Position numbers and translations under genes: made by a program
Notes under the pieces: model-generated
What the model was told of the DNA's origin: nothing
Database searches by the model: none
Seen by the model: the letters and a program-made list of their open reading frames with translations, nothing else
Source of the DNA: Porphyromonadaceae bacterium UBA4262
GTDB taxonomy: Bacteria; Bacteroidota; Bacteroidia; Bacteroidales; Muribaculaceae
NCBI GenBank assembly: GCA_002396085.1
Contig: DGWI01000033.1
Location: 12,431-76,430, forward strand
Direction of reading: 5' to 3'
Length of the DNA stretch: 64,000 nt
Shown here: in pieces, positions 15,917 through 24,387 of the stretch
Position numbering within the stretch: the first letter of the stretch is position 1
How the letters are laid out: each line of letters starts with the position of its first letter

Positions 15917-17566
15917 ATGATGAATGATTCGATAAATATGGCTAGGCCTCGGCAACACCTTGGGCCTACTGTCAGGGCTCTAGTGACAACTGTGGCGGTG
16001 GTTGCGAGCATGATGGTGCATGCACAGTCGTGGCTCGACTACGACCAAGTGCTCTCGCCACACTCATGGCTGCGCACCAGCAATGCGGCTGCACTGACCA
16101 CCTACCATCCCACCGACTCCAGCCAGCGACTGCTGGCCGAAGGGCAGGTGGGCATCACCACCGGGCAGGGTCACCTCACAGCACCCAACCAGTCGCCCCA
16201 CAGTTGGCAAGCACTGGCCCATGTGCGCTCCATCTACCGCATGAGCAAACGGGTAGTGGCTCGTGGGTCTATGGTCTACAACAATGGTTGGGGGTCACAG
16301 GCAGGCGGTTCAATCTGGGTACAGCCCGACGAAATGCCGTTTGACATCACCGAAACTGCCGACTCAACACGCGGCAACATCGGTCTTGAGCGATACAAGC
16401 TTCAAGGCGAGATCGGTGTGACTACCTGGCGAGGGCTTAGCATGGGTGCAAGCATCGGATATGAGACTGCCACTTATGCCAAGAAGAAAGACCCACGCCA
16501 CACCAACCAGCACATGAGACTGGATGCCAGCGCTGGAACTACCTGGCAGACCGGGGGCCTGACACTGGGCGCCAACTATCTGCTGCGACGCACCACCGAG
16601 GGGGTGCAATTCCGCAACTATGGACGCACCGACCAAGTCTACCACTATCTCATTGACCAGGGGGCCGCCTTTGGTCGCAATGAGCAGTCGGGCGGACGGG
16701 GCTATGTAGGCACTGACTACGAACGTCCCTATCTGGACATGCGTCATGGCATTGCCCTTCAAGCCGGATATGCTCATGGGCCGTGGAGTGCGGTCGTTGA
16801 GTGGCAGTGGCTGCACCGCCATGGACACTACGGGCTAGAATCACCCGCTAGGCTCGACTTCAACCGCCACAACGGCAACGAGTGGCATTTGTGCTCATGG
16901 TGGCAACATGCCAGTGCCAGTTCCATCCACCGCGTCACCGCCTCGTGGAGTCATCAGCAGATCAGCGACTTTGAACGCACCTACCGCATCATCAGCGAGG
17001 ATGGCATCACCGACACTGAATACTATGACGATCGTCTGCTGGGCGAACGTGAGCAGGATGACCTTGCGCTGACTTACAACCTGCAGTGGGGCATCCACCG
17101 CCAGTTGGCCACATGGCAAGCACAGGCCACCATTGGCCATCAGCGCCGTGACTTGACCGCGAGCCTCTATCCCTACTATCGCCAACAACAGACCCACAGC
17201 ACTCACATCACGCTCACCGGTGAGCGCAACTGGCTGCGTGACAACGACCACACCTGGTCGGTCAGGTTGCAAGCAGGATGGGCCACAGGGGGTGGCACTG
17301 CAGCCAAAGACGGCACTTACACAACCCCAAGTGACGGCTCGACGGCACCTGCCGAGCACCTCCTGCTGCTGATGCGCCAATATGAATGGCTCACTGCCAC
17401 ACGGCTGCACGGCAGTGTGGGCTTGCGCTGGTCAATGCCACTTGCAAATCACCGGTTGCGAACTTATGTTGACGTTCAATATGGCTATGCCCATGCCTTC
17501 GACATTCATTATCTGGACAATGGCCACCGCCACACAGCCACACTGGCCATCGGCTGCCACTTCTGA
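15917..17566 (+). CDS. DUF6850 family outer-membrane beta-barrel protein
   Basis: 549 residues. A signal peptide ends at VHAQ near residue 37. The rest shows regular alternation of aromatic/hydrophobic and polar residues, with paired strands such as GEIGVTTWRGLSMGASIGYET and GHRHTATLAIGCHF at the end, typical of an outer-membrane barrel of about 14-18 strands. Sequence and position after a DUF4876 gene fit DUF6850. It lies 11 bases after the DUF4876 stop, in the same operon. It may be a second porin-like component of the uptake system; no substrate can be read. Confidence 0.8.
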   Translation: MMNDSINMARPRQHLGPTVRALVTTVAVVASMMVHAQSWLDYDQVLSPHSWLRTSNAAALTTYHPTDSSQRLLAEGQVGITTGQGHLTAPNQSPHSWQALAHVRSIYRMSKRVVARGSMVYNNGWGSQAGGSIWVQPDEMPFDITETADSTRGNIGLERYKLQGEIGVTTWRGLSMGASIGYETATYAKKKDPRHTNQHMRLDASAGTTWQTGGLTLGANYLLRRTTEGVQFRNYGRTDQVYHYLIDQGAAFGRNEQSGGRGYVGTDYERPYLDMRHGIALQAGYAHGPWSAVVEWQWLHRHGHYGLESPARLDFNRHNGNEWHLCSWWQHASASSIHRVTASWSHQQISDFERTYRIISEDGITDTEYYDDRLLGEREQDDLALTYNLQWGIHRQLATWQAQATIGHQRRDLTASLYPYYRQQQTHSTHITLTGERNWLRDNDHTWSVRLQAGWATGGGTAAKDGTYTTPSDGSTAPAEHLLLLMRQYEWLTATRLHGSVGLRWSMPLANHRLRTYVDVQYGYAHAFDIHYLDNGHRHTATLAIGCHF

Positions 17567-17575
17567 CAATGCACA

Positions 17576-17694
17576 ATTGGTTTTCGGTTGTCAGTTATCG
17601 GTTATCAGTTGTCAGTTATCGGTTGTCGGTTGCTACTGAGACCGATAACTAAAAAACTGAGAACCGAAAACTGAAAACCGAGAACCGGGAACTT
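17576..17694. repeat. Two opposed heptad arrays forming a long imperfect hairpin
   Basis: The left half repeats CRGTTRT (cggttgt, cagttat, cggttat, cagttgt). The right half repeats AACYGAR (aactgag, aaccgaa, aactgaa, aaccgag). The halves are complementary, allowing G-U pairs, around a GCTACTGAG centre. It directly follows the DUF6850 stop and precedes the 17734 gene. Confidence 0.8.
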
Positions 17695-17733
17695 AATTCT
17701 TAATTATATCTATAACTCTAAAATTAAACCTCT

Positions 17734-18987
17734 ATGAAAATTTCTACCAAACTCAGTGCCCTAGCACTGCTGGCCGGAGCAATGATGAGTTTCACCGCAC
17801 AGGCCGAGACCCAAGAGAACCTCTATGACTTCGCCAACAACAATCTCAATCTCGAAGTCGCCACCCCAGCCGACTGGGAAGATGCCACTAAGGGCGTGAT
17901 CAGTGGTCAGGAAATCCGTCAGGGCGATGTCGTGCTCACCGCTATCGACGGTGCCAAGGTCAACCGCATGTGGCGCACCAATGGCGGTGTGCAATACCTG
18001 CAAGTGGGTGGCAAAATCACCCTCAAGGCCGATGAAGGCCGCGCCATCAAGAGCGTGAACTTCGGTGTGCAGAACTACAAGTTCTATCTTGAGGCTCAGG
18101 CTGGCAATGGCTCGCTCGATGCCGGCAACTATGTGTGGACCGGAAATGCGACTGCCATCACGTTTGACAACGAGAATGCCGCCAACGAGTACAACACACA
18201 GTCGCTGCTGCTCACCATGACCGTCACCACCGATGATGCCGACGCAAACACCTACACTCCCTCAGAGACCACCTACGCCGAGTGCGCCAACATTGCCGAG
18301 TTCCTGGCACTTGAGGTGGGCACTTCGGCTCGTCTGACCCTGACCGATGCACAGGTCAATGGCGCATACTGGGGCGGCATCTTCGTGGAGGATGCCACTG
18401 GTGCCGTGCAAGTGACTGCCAACATCAATGTCAACCGCAACGACGTGCTCAACGGCGTGATTTGCCTGACCCGCGACCAGGACGACTTCGATGCTGATCA
18501 CATCATTCCGTGCGCAGCCAGCGATGCCCTCACCTCACTCGACGAGGTCACCGTCACTAGCGACAACACCCTGATTCCCACCATCATGGCCATCGATGCC
18601 CTGCCCAGCAACGACAACTTCAGTCGTCTGGTCAAGGTCGAGAACGTGACCGTCACCAAGCCCAGCCGTTTCTACTTCATCACCACCAGCGATGGTGAGA
18701 ACATCCAACTCATCGACCAGATGAACGTGGGTGGCTATGACCTGGAATCGTTTGTTGGCAAGACTGTGGATGTGACCGGCGTGTTCACCTGGAACATGAC
18801 CCGCTTCGCCATCTTCCCCACCGACGTTGTTGAGACCGAAGCAACCGCCGTTGCTCAAGTCAAGGTCGCCGACCAGAACGACGGCAACGTCTACACCATC
18901 ACCGGCATCAACCTCGGCAAGGTCGACCTCTCGACCCTGCCCGCCGGTCTTTACATCCGTGACGGCAAGAAGCACCTCGTCCGTTAA
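17734..18987 (+). CDS. Secreted OB-fold/beta protein with T9SS-type C-terminal tail
   Basis: 417 residues. The signal peptide covers 1-24 (ends AQA). Residues 30-165 look like a beta-sandwich ligand domain (VQYLQVGGKITLKAD, KSVNFGVQNYKFYLEAQAG). Residues 185-370 contain two OB-like repeats (ECANIAEFLALEVGTSARLTLTD, then LVKVENVTVTKPSRF). The last ~30 residues (YTITGINLGKVDLSTLPAGLYIRDGKKHLVR in outline: a GI...LPAGLYI...K pattern) match type-A T9SS sorting domains. The protein is probably exported by T9SS and attached to the surface. Its ligand is unknown. Confidence 0.8.
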   Translation: MKISTKLSALALLAGAMMSFTAQAETQENLYDFANNNLNLEVATPADWEDATKGVISGQEIRQGDVVLTAIDGAKVNRMWRTNGGVQYLQVGGKITLKADEGRAIKSVNFGVQNYKFYLEAQAGNGSLDAGNYVWTGNATAITFDNENAANEYNTQSLLLTMTVTTDDADANTYTPSETTYAECANIAEFLALEVGTSARLTLTDAQVNGAYWGGIFVEDATGAVQVTANINVNRNDVLNGVICLTRDQDDFDADHIIPCAASDALTSLDEVTVTSDNTLIPTIMAIDALPSNDNFSRLVKVENVTVTKPSRFYFITTSDGENIQLIDQMNVGGYDLESFVGKTVDVTGVFTWNMTRFAIFPTDVVETEATAVAQVKVADQNDGNVYTITGINLGKVDLSTLPAGLYIRDGKKHLVR

Positions 18988-19085
18988 ACGAAGTGCTTGT
19001 CAGTTTTCAGTTGCCGGGTATCGGCTCAACTGTTAACGATCTCATGAGGTGATTCACTCGTATTCACATCACATTATGTGACAAG

Positions 19086-19124
19086 TTTGGACAAATTTTC
19101 AGTTCGACTGAAAATTTGTCCAAA
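19086..19124. terminator. Bidirectional terminator between convergent genes
   Basis: Perfect 18-bp arms (19086-19103 and 19107-19124) around TCG, core GGACAAATTTTCAGT/ACTGAAAATTTGTCC. It serves the T9SS-tailed gene on the plus strand and the fucosidase on the minus strand. Confidence 0.75.
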
Positions 19125-19211
19125 TCACTTTTAATACACTGAATTTCAAACATCTAATCTACAAAAATAGACCCATCCGCTAAATCTGCAAGATCTGCAT
19201 GAGACTAGAGG

Positions 19212-20579
19212 TCACTCGATCTCGAGGGCGAGGGGGGCGGCAGGGAGGCCCTGCGGCAAGCGGACCGTGACGCGGCCATCGGCGATGGTGTGCTTCAAGG
19301 TCTTGCCAGTTGAGAGCAGGCGAACTCGCTTAGCGGGAAGGTTGACGCTCCACGACAAGGTGGCGGGCAGTTGTTCGCCGTCGGGCAGGGCGAGGATGGC
19401 ATAGCGGCGGCTGCCGTCGCGGGCGGCGGTGAACCACAGGTTGCCCTCGTGGTAGTGCGGCGTGTTGACTGTGCCATAGATGGCGCGGCCATTGCGGTCG
19501 AGCCACTTGCCGATGGCCTGCAGACGCTCGACAGCCTCAGGCTGAATGAGCCCCTGGGGTGTGGGACCCACACCCAGCACCAGGTTGCCGCCCTTGGCGA
19601 CAATCTCGGCCAGTGTGTTGATGATGCGGGCGGGCGACTTCCACTGCGGGCGGGGCACCCAGCCCCAGTCGTTGGTCAGCGTGATGCAGCTCTCCCAGGG
19701 CACCGACAACTGCCGGTCGGGGATGGCCTGCTCGGGGGTTTGGTAATTCTCGTATGGGCCGCGGATGGTGCGGTCGACGATGATGAGTCCCGGCTGGTGG
19801 CGGCGTGCCATCTGGGCTATCTGCGGCATGTGGATGTCCTGGTTGTTCTCCTTGCACACCCAGCCTGCATCGAGCCACAGAATGTCGACCGGGCCGTAGC
19901 CCGACATGATTTCCTCAATCTGCCGGTAGGTGAACCGACAGAAGCGTTCCCACCGCCAAGGAAACTTCTGGATGTTGTAGTTCACGCCACGACGGTGTCC
20001 GCTATAGGTGTCCCACCAGTAGTCCTGCGAGTGCCAGTCGGCCTTGGAGAAGTAGGTGCCAATCATGAAGTCCTGCTGTCGGAAGGCATCGAGCACATGG
20101 CGCAGCACATCGCAGCGCGGGTCGTCCTTGAAGGCGTGGCGCGTGATGGTGTAGTCGGTCTCGTGGCTGTCGTACATGCAGAAGCCGTCGTGGTGCTTGG
20201 TAGTGAAGATCATGTATTTCATACCCGCCTGTCGTGCCACAGTTGCCCACTGCGCGGGGTCGAACCGCGTGGGACGGAACTCATCGGCCAGGCCGAAGTA
20301 CCAGTCAAGGTACTGCTGGTAGGTGCGCGTGGTGTCGCGCGTGATCCAATCCTCGTCGCAGATTGACCACGACTCGACGATGCCCGGCACCGAGTAGATG
20401 CCCCAGTGCAGCAGGATGCCGAACTTCAAGTCCTGCCAGTGGTGCAGTTTGTCGAGTACCTGTGGCTCGGTGGGCCACTGATAGAGATCGGCGGCAGTCT
20501 GCTGGTGTACATTGTTGTTCTGTGCCATTGCGATGAGCGTGATAACGCACAATTGCATGAGTGTGACGAGTCTTTTCAT
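19212..20579 (-). CDS. Alpha-L-fucosidase, GH29
   Basis: 455 residues from the ATG at 20579, where a signal peptide begins (MKRLVTLMQLCVITLIAMAQ); the longer frame from 20672 has no export signal and starts upstream of the promoter. GH29 landmarks: FGILLHWGIYSVPG (53-66), FTTKHHDGFCMYDS (125-138) and the nucleophile D237 in VDILWLDAGW. A short beta domain closes the protein. It should release alpha-linked L-fucose from host or dietary glycans in the periplasm or outside the cell. It stands alone, not in the glucan PUL. Confidence 0.92.
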   Translation of the reverse strand: MKRLVTLMQLCVITLIAMAQNNNVHQQTAADLYQWPTEPQVLDKLHHWQDLKFGILLHWGIYSVPGIVESWSICDEDWITRDTTRTYQQYLDWYFGLADEFRPTRFDPAQWATVARQAGMKYMIFTTKHHDGFCMYDSHETDYTITRHAFKDDPRCDVLRHVLDAFRQQDFMIGTYFSKADWHSQDYWWDTYSGHRRGVNYNIQKFPWRWERFCRFTYRQIEEIMSGYGPVDILWLDAGWVCKENNQDIHMPQIAQMARRHQPGLIIVDRTIRGPYENYQTPEQAIPDRQLSVPWESCITLTNDWGWVPRPQWKSPARIINTLAEIVAKGGNLVLGVGPTPQGLIQPEAVERLQAIGKWLDRNGRAIYGTVNTPHYHEGNLWFTAARDGSRRYAILALPDGEQLPATLSWSVNLPAKRVRLLSTGKTLKHTIADGRVTVRLPQGLPAAPLALEIE

Positions 20580-20601
20580 GTCATGATGGTTTTGGTCGCC
20601 A

Positions 20602-20609
20602 CAAATGTA
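20602..20609 (-). promoter_or_regulatory. -7 promoter element for the fucosidase
   Basis: TACATTTG on the minus strand, with TTTTG about 15 bases further upstream (20624-20628). Confidence 0.55.
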
Positions 20610-20683
20610 GTAAAAAAATGTGACAAAATGGGGATTAAAGTAGATTTTTGGCAGTTTGCAAGTCGGTTGCAAGAATTTTGCAG

Positions 20684-20691
20684 TAATTTTG
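20684..20691 (+). promoter_or_regulatory. -7 promoter element for the permease gene
   Basis: TAATTTTG on the plus strand, just before the TCTAGANNN array, which would therefore be transcribed as leader. Confidence 0.6.
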
Positions 20692-20700
20692 CAGTCACAA

Positions 20701-20763
20701 TCTAGAAACCCTAGAATATCTAGATTATCTAGAGCATCTAGAAAAACTAGAGCATCTAGTCAA
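20701..20763 (+). repeat. TCTAGANNN nonamer array, seven units, in the permease leader
   Basis: Seven contiguous 9-bp units without gaps: tctagaaac, cctagaata, tctagatta, tctagagca, tctagaaaa, actagagca, tctagtcaa. It ends six bases before the ATG at 20770. Confidence 0.9.
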
Positions 20764-20769
20764 TGACCT

Positions 20770-22017
20770 ATGAACTACATTAACGCATTCTTGATGATGC
20801 TGCATGAGATGTCGCCCTACTTGTTGCTGGGCTTTCTCATTGCCGGTGTGCTGCACGCCTTTGTGCCCACATCCATCTATGCCCGCTATCTGTCGGGCAC
20901 GGGGTGGCGGTCGGTAGTGTCTGCGGCACTGTTTGGTATCCCCCTGCCGCTGTGCTCGTGCGGGGTGTTGCCCACAGCCGTGAGCCTGCGCCGCAGCGGT
21001 GCATCGCGTGCGGCCTCAACCTCGTTTCTCATCGCCACGCCGCAGACGGGTGTCGACAGCATCGCAGCCACCTACTCGATGATGGGCTTGCCATTTGCCA
21101 TCCTGCGCCCGGTGGCCGCTCTGGTCACCGCCATGCTGGGCGGTAATGTAGTGGGTGCCCTGGAACGCCGCGGAGTGGTACAGGACGAGACCGACTGCGC
21201 CGACTCGTGTGCCACCGCCGAGCCGCTCAAGCCCACCCTGTGGGGGCGTGTGGTCGAGGCACTGCGCTATGGATTCTACGAGATGATACAGAACATCGGT
21301 CGCTGGCTGGTGCTGGGCTTGGTCGTTGCCACGCTCATCACGGTGCTGGTGCCCGATGACTTCTTCCAGACCTACGCCCGCTGGCCACTGCTGAACATGG
21401 TGATTATCGTGCTGGTGGCAGTGCCGATGTATATCTGTGCCACGGGGTCCATCCCCATCGCCGCCGCACTGATGATGAAGGGGCTGTCGCCCGGATGCGC
21501 CCTAGTGATGCTCATGGCCGGGCCTGCCGCCAACCTGGCATCGATGCTGGTAATCTCCAAGTCGTTTGGCCGCAAGGCGATGTGGGCCTATCTGGCATCC
21601 ATCGTGCTGGGTGCCATTGCCTTTGGTGTGGTGGTGGACTACTGGCCGGGGTTGCGCGAGACCTTTGTCAACGCTATGCCTCACCATCATGGTGCCATGA
21701 GCCACCAGATGCCCGTCACTTGGCTCAACTGGGTGTGCAGCATCTTCCTCATTGCCATGCTTGTGGTGGGCATGGGCAGCAACTACTGGAAATCTTACAA
21801 AATCAAACATAACAAAACTACCGCTATGAAGGAATTCAAGGTTCGTGGCATGATGTGCAACCACTGCAAGGCCACTGTAGAGAAAGGTCTCGCCCTACTC
21901 GATGGTGCCGAGAAAGTAACCGTCGATCTGGCACAGGGCATCGCCTATGTCGAGGGTAATGTCGATGATGCCGCAGTCCGCGCCAAGGTCATCGAACTCG
22001 GCTTCGAGAACGGGTAA
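20770..22017 (+). CDS. SO_0444/YraQ-type permease fused to a C-terminal HMA domain
   Basis: 415 residues. Residues 1-345 form an eight- to ten-helix permease. The family signature PLPLCSCGVLPTA (about 58-70) and the paired MAGPAANLASMLV in the second half mark the group annotated as Cu/Zn efflux transporter or predicted permease. A short polar linker leads to a heavy-metal-associated domain (353-415) with the MxCxxC metal site, C363 and C366 (GMMCNHC). The pairing suggests that the HMA domain hands a soft metal ion to, or senses it for, the transporter. The direction of transport is inferred from family annotation only. Confidence 0.85.
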   Translation: MNYINAFLMMLHEMSPYLLLGFLIAGVLHAFVPTSIYARYLSGTGWRSVVSAALFGIPLPLCSCGVLPTAVSLRRSGASRAASTSFLIATPQTGVDSIAATYSMMGLPFAILRPVAALVTAMLGGNVVGALERRGVVQDETDCADSCATAEPLKPTLWGRVVEALRYGFYEMIQNIGRWLVLGLVVATLITVLVPDDFFQTYARWPLLNMVIIVLVAVPMYICATGSIPIAAALMMKGLSPGCALVMLMAGPAANLASMLVISKSFGRKAMWAYLASIVLGAIAFGVVVDYWPGLRETFVNAMPHHHGAMSHQMPVTWLNWVCSIFLIAMLVVGMGSNYWKSYKIKHNKTTAMKEFKVRGMMCNHCKATVEKGLALLDGAEKVTVDLAQGIAYVEGNVDDAAVRAKVIELGFENG

Positions 22018-22020
22018 CTC

Positions 22021-22098
22021 ACAATGGGTTTTCGGTTTTCGGTTTTCGGTAGCTACTGAAGACTGAGAACTGAAAACTGAAAACTGAAAACCAAAAAC
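22021..22098. repeat. Second opposed heptad hairpin, after the permease gene
   Basis: The left half repeats TTTTCGG three times, the centre is TAGCTACTGAAG and the right half repeats TGAAAAC. In RNA the halves pair through A-U, C-G and G-U. The centre resembles that of 17576-17694. Confidence 0.8.
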
Positions 22099-22100
22099 TA

Positions 22101-23021
22101 ATGACTGGCGAACTCATATCCATCGGAGTGGCCTTCTCGTGGACAGCGACAGCACTGCTCAGCGAGTATGGCAGCAAGCGCATGGGCAACCTCACACTCA
22201 ATGTGTTGCGCATGGGCTTCGCCTTACTGTTTTCGCTGGTTCTGTTCTGGGCGATAACCGGCAACCCGTTGCCAGCCAATGCCAGTAGCGAGGCCTACGG
22301 CTGGATGTTGCTATCGGGGCTTGTGGGCTATGTGATAGGTGATTACTGTTTGTTTCAGTGCTACATCATCATCGGCTCGAAGTTTGGCCAGCTGTTCATG
22401 ACGCTGGCTCCCATCACCGCCGCCATCATGGCGTGGTTCACGCTGGGACAGTCGCTGCAGCCCACCGCCATCCTGGCCATGGCCGTGACACTGGCGGGCA
22501 TCGGCATCACCATCCTGGGCCGTGGCGACGGACATCGTTTGTCGCTCAAGTTGCCATTGAATGGTGTGCTGTTTGCCATTGGTGCAGCCATCTGTCAAGG
22601 CGTAGGCCTGGTGCTGAGCAAGATAGGCATGAATCACTACGAAGCCTCGATGACCGCCACCACGCCATCGTGGTTGCTGCCTTTCTTCGCCAATTTCTAT
22701 CGTTGCATCGCAGGCATCGTGGGCTTTGCCATACTCATGTACTTCAAGGAAACCTTTGCCCCGCTGCGCCGCAGTGTGGGCGACCGCAAGGGCATGACCG
22801 CCGCGGTGGCAACCACCATTTTCGGCCCATTTGTCGGCGTGGGCTGCTCGCTCATGGCCGTGCAATACACTGCAGCCGGCATTGCCAGCACGCTCATGGC
22901 CCTGACCCCAATTATCATTATCCTGCCTGCCTGGTGGCTATTCCGCCAACCCATCACATTCAAGAGCGTCATCGGTGCCATCATCTCGGTCATCGGCGTG
23001 TCTCTCTTTTTCTTACTCTAA
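22101..23021 (+). CDS. EamA/DMT-family transporter
   Basis: 306 residues, ten predicted membrane helices in two EamA halves (about 4-140 and 152-305), the normal family size. Signs include the proline- and glycine-rich starts of each half (SIGVAFSWTATALLSEYGSKRMG and FAIGAAICQGVGLVLSKIG) and the closing pattern PAWWLFRQPITFKSVIGAIISVIGV. These proteins export or import small metabolites such as amino acids; this one's substrate is not visible. It follows the heptad hairpin directly, so it may be co-transcribed with the permease or separated from it by that structure. Confidence 0.88.
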   Translation: MTGELISIGVAFSWTATALLSEYGSKRMGNLTLNVLRMGFALLFSLVLFWAITGNPLPANASSEAYGWMLLSGLVGYVIGDYCLFQCYIIIGSKFGQLFMTLAPITAAIMAWFTLGQSLQPTAILAMAVTLAGIGITILGRGDGHRLSLKLPLNGVLFAIGAAICQGVGLVLSKIGMNHYEASMTATTPSWLLPFFANFYRCIAGIVGFAILMYFKETFAPLRRSVGDRKGMTAAVATTIFGPFVGVGCSLMAVQYTAAGIASTLMALTPIIIILPAWWLFRQPITFKSVIGAIISVIGVSLFFLL

Positions 23022-23047
23022 TTTTTGGTGCATTGGCACAGTTTTTG

Positions 23048-23055
23048 TATCTTTG
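23048..23055 (+). promoter_or_regulatory. -7 promoter element for the 23101 gene
   Basis: TATCTTTG, 45 bases before the start at 23101; TTTTTGG lies upstream at the expected -33 position. Confidence 0.65.
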
Positions 23056-23100
23056 CAGACGAGAACAATATATAATTACTAACTGAAAAAATGAATTGAT

Positions 23101-23724
23101 ATGAAAAGATTATTTGCTGCACTGACCCTCATGGTGATGTGGGCTGCTGCCATGTGGGCCGACTCGCCCTTGACTTCAACCAATTTCTGCCAGGCATACG
23201 CCACACACCCCATGGTGCAATTGGCAAGCGAACTTGAACCCGGTGATTTCATCCCAACCAAACTATTGGACTTCTTGGCCGACAAGAATTCGCCCGTTGA
23301 CGAGCGTATGGCAGTAATCAACAGCATCGGTTGGGCCTTTGAGGGCCATGACAGTTACGGCCAGTTGGGTGAATACCTGATGAAGCGCTACAAGGTCAAG
23401 ACCATCGACAAGCTGGTCAAGAAACTGGATGCCAAGACTCTGTGTGTCTATGCCTACGCCAAGGCAATGAGCAACTACTTTGAGGTGAGCGAGGCCGCTA
23501 GACTGGCTCATGAGGCTGTGAATAAGAACAAGGACAACAGCTTCACTGTGGCCTTTATTGCTGCGTTGATTGATGCGCAGGTCTATTTAGACAATGACTG
23601 GTGCGCAGTGTATAATGTGGTTGCCGATGTGGCTCACGACGGCTCGCTCAAGCTCGACATGGAGCAAGGTGCCATCGACATTGTGATGGAGTATATCGGC
23701 CTCTACAAGGAATACTGCAAGTAA
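23101..23724 (+). CDS. Exported alpha-helical protein, unknown
   Basis: 207 residues with a signal peptide (1-20, WAAAMWA|DS). The mature protein looks entirely helical, with regular amphipathic stretches (ERMAVINSIGWAFEGHDSYGQLGEYLMKRY in outline; IDKLVKKLDAKTLCVYAYAKAM; AARLAHEAVNKNKDNSFTVAFIAALIDAQVYL) that read like TPR- or HEAT-type helical pairs. I do not recognise a family. It has its own promoter and a terminator after it, so it is monocistronic. A periplasmic scaffold or chaperone-like role is possible but unsupported. Confidence 0.75.
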   Translation: MKRLFAALTLMVMWAAAMWADSPLTSTNFCQAYATHPMVQLASELEPGDFIPTKLLDFLADKNSPVDERMAVINSIGWAFEGHDSYGQLGEYLMKRYKVKTIDKLVKKLDAKTLCVYAYAKAMSNYFEVSEAARLAHEAVNKNKDNSFTVAFIAALIDAQVYLDNDWCAVYNVVADVAHDGSLKLDMEQGAIDIVMEYIGLYKEYCK

Positions 23725-23743
23725 TTCAAAATTAAGAATTAAG

Positions 23744-23779
23744 ATTGCCGCCCGGAGCCTACAGCGCCCGGGCGGCAAT
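23744..23779. terminator. GC-rich hairpin between convergent genes
   Basis: ATTGCCGCCCGG and CCGGGCGGCAAT, 12-bp perfect arms with a 12-nt loop. It is followed by CATTG heptads rather than a long T-run. Confidence 0.6.
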
Positions 23780-23803
23780 TGTACATTGAGCATTGTGCAT
23801 TGA

Positions 23804-24211
23804 TCAGTAGGTCATGCGGGGGTCAAGTTCCTTGGCCTGTGCGACCATCTTCTCAACTTCCTTCAGCGCAGGCACGCGGCGCACCAGATGCTTCTCGGCG
23901 TTGATTTCCTCCAGCTTGGGCTGCAGGTTGGCAGGCACACGGTTGCGCAGTTCCTTGACAGTGTCGACACCGGCGGCCTCGAGCAGTTCGGCGAACTGTG
24001 GTCCCACACCCTTGATGCGGAACAAGTCGGCGTGGTTGGTCCAACGCAGAATCAATTTCTCGGGAATCTCGGTAGCCTTGGCCAGTTCTTTGCGTCCCTG
24101 GGGAGCGGCACAACGGTCAAGCAGTTGATCTACCTTCACGATGCCTGCGGCAATCAGTTTCTCGGCGTAGACCTCACCCACGCCCTCAATGTCGATAATC
24201 TTGTAAGCCAT
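23804..24211 (-). CDS. DUF4332 helix-hairpin-helix protein
   Basis: 135 residues. Two helix-hairpin-helix-type units are visible: IDIEGVGEVYAEKLIAAGI (about 4-22) and FRIKGVGPQFAELLEAAGVDTVKEL (about 62-86), the layout of DUF4332, related to the HhH pairs in DNA-repair proteins. The C-terminal third is a charged helix. There is no catalytic motif, so it probably binds DNA or another protein. It is downstream of the TerB and low-complexity genes on the same strand, separated from them by a 176-bp repeat-filled gap. Confidence 0.85.
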   Translation of the reverse strand: MAYKIIDIEGVGEVYAEKLIAAGIVKVDQLLDRCAAPQGRKELAKATEIPEKLILRWTNHADLFRIKGVGPQFAELLEAAGVDTVKELRNRVPANLQPKLEEINAEKHLVRRVPALKEVEKMVAQAKELDPRMTY

Positions 24212-24221
24212 ATTTTTTAGT

Positions 24222-24374
24222 AGTTAAGTAGTTATGAAGTTAAGTAGTTAATTTTCTAAAGTAGTTACTTGTCAGTAGTTAAGGGAGTTAAAGAAGCCCC
24301 CTAACCCCCTAAAGAGAGGACTACTGTTGTGGCTGCCACTTTGTACACCCCCCTTTAGGGGGGCTTGGGGGCTT
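24222..24374. repeat. Octad array plus C/G-rich inverted repeat
   Basis: 24222-24290 holds 8-bp words (tagtagtt, aagtagtt, atgaagtt, aagtagtt). Next is an inverted repeat: 24294-24314 (AAGCCCCCTAACCCCCTAAAG) pairs with 24353-24374, allowing two mismatches or bulges. It fills the gap between the TerB and DUF4332 genes. Confidence 0.7.
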
Positions 24375-24387
24375 GGCGACTAGTTTC

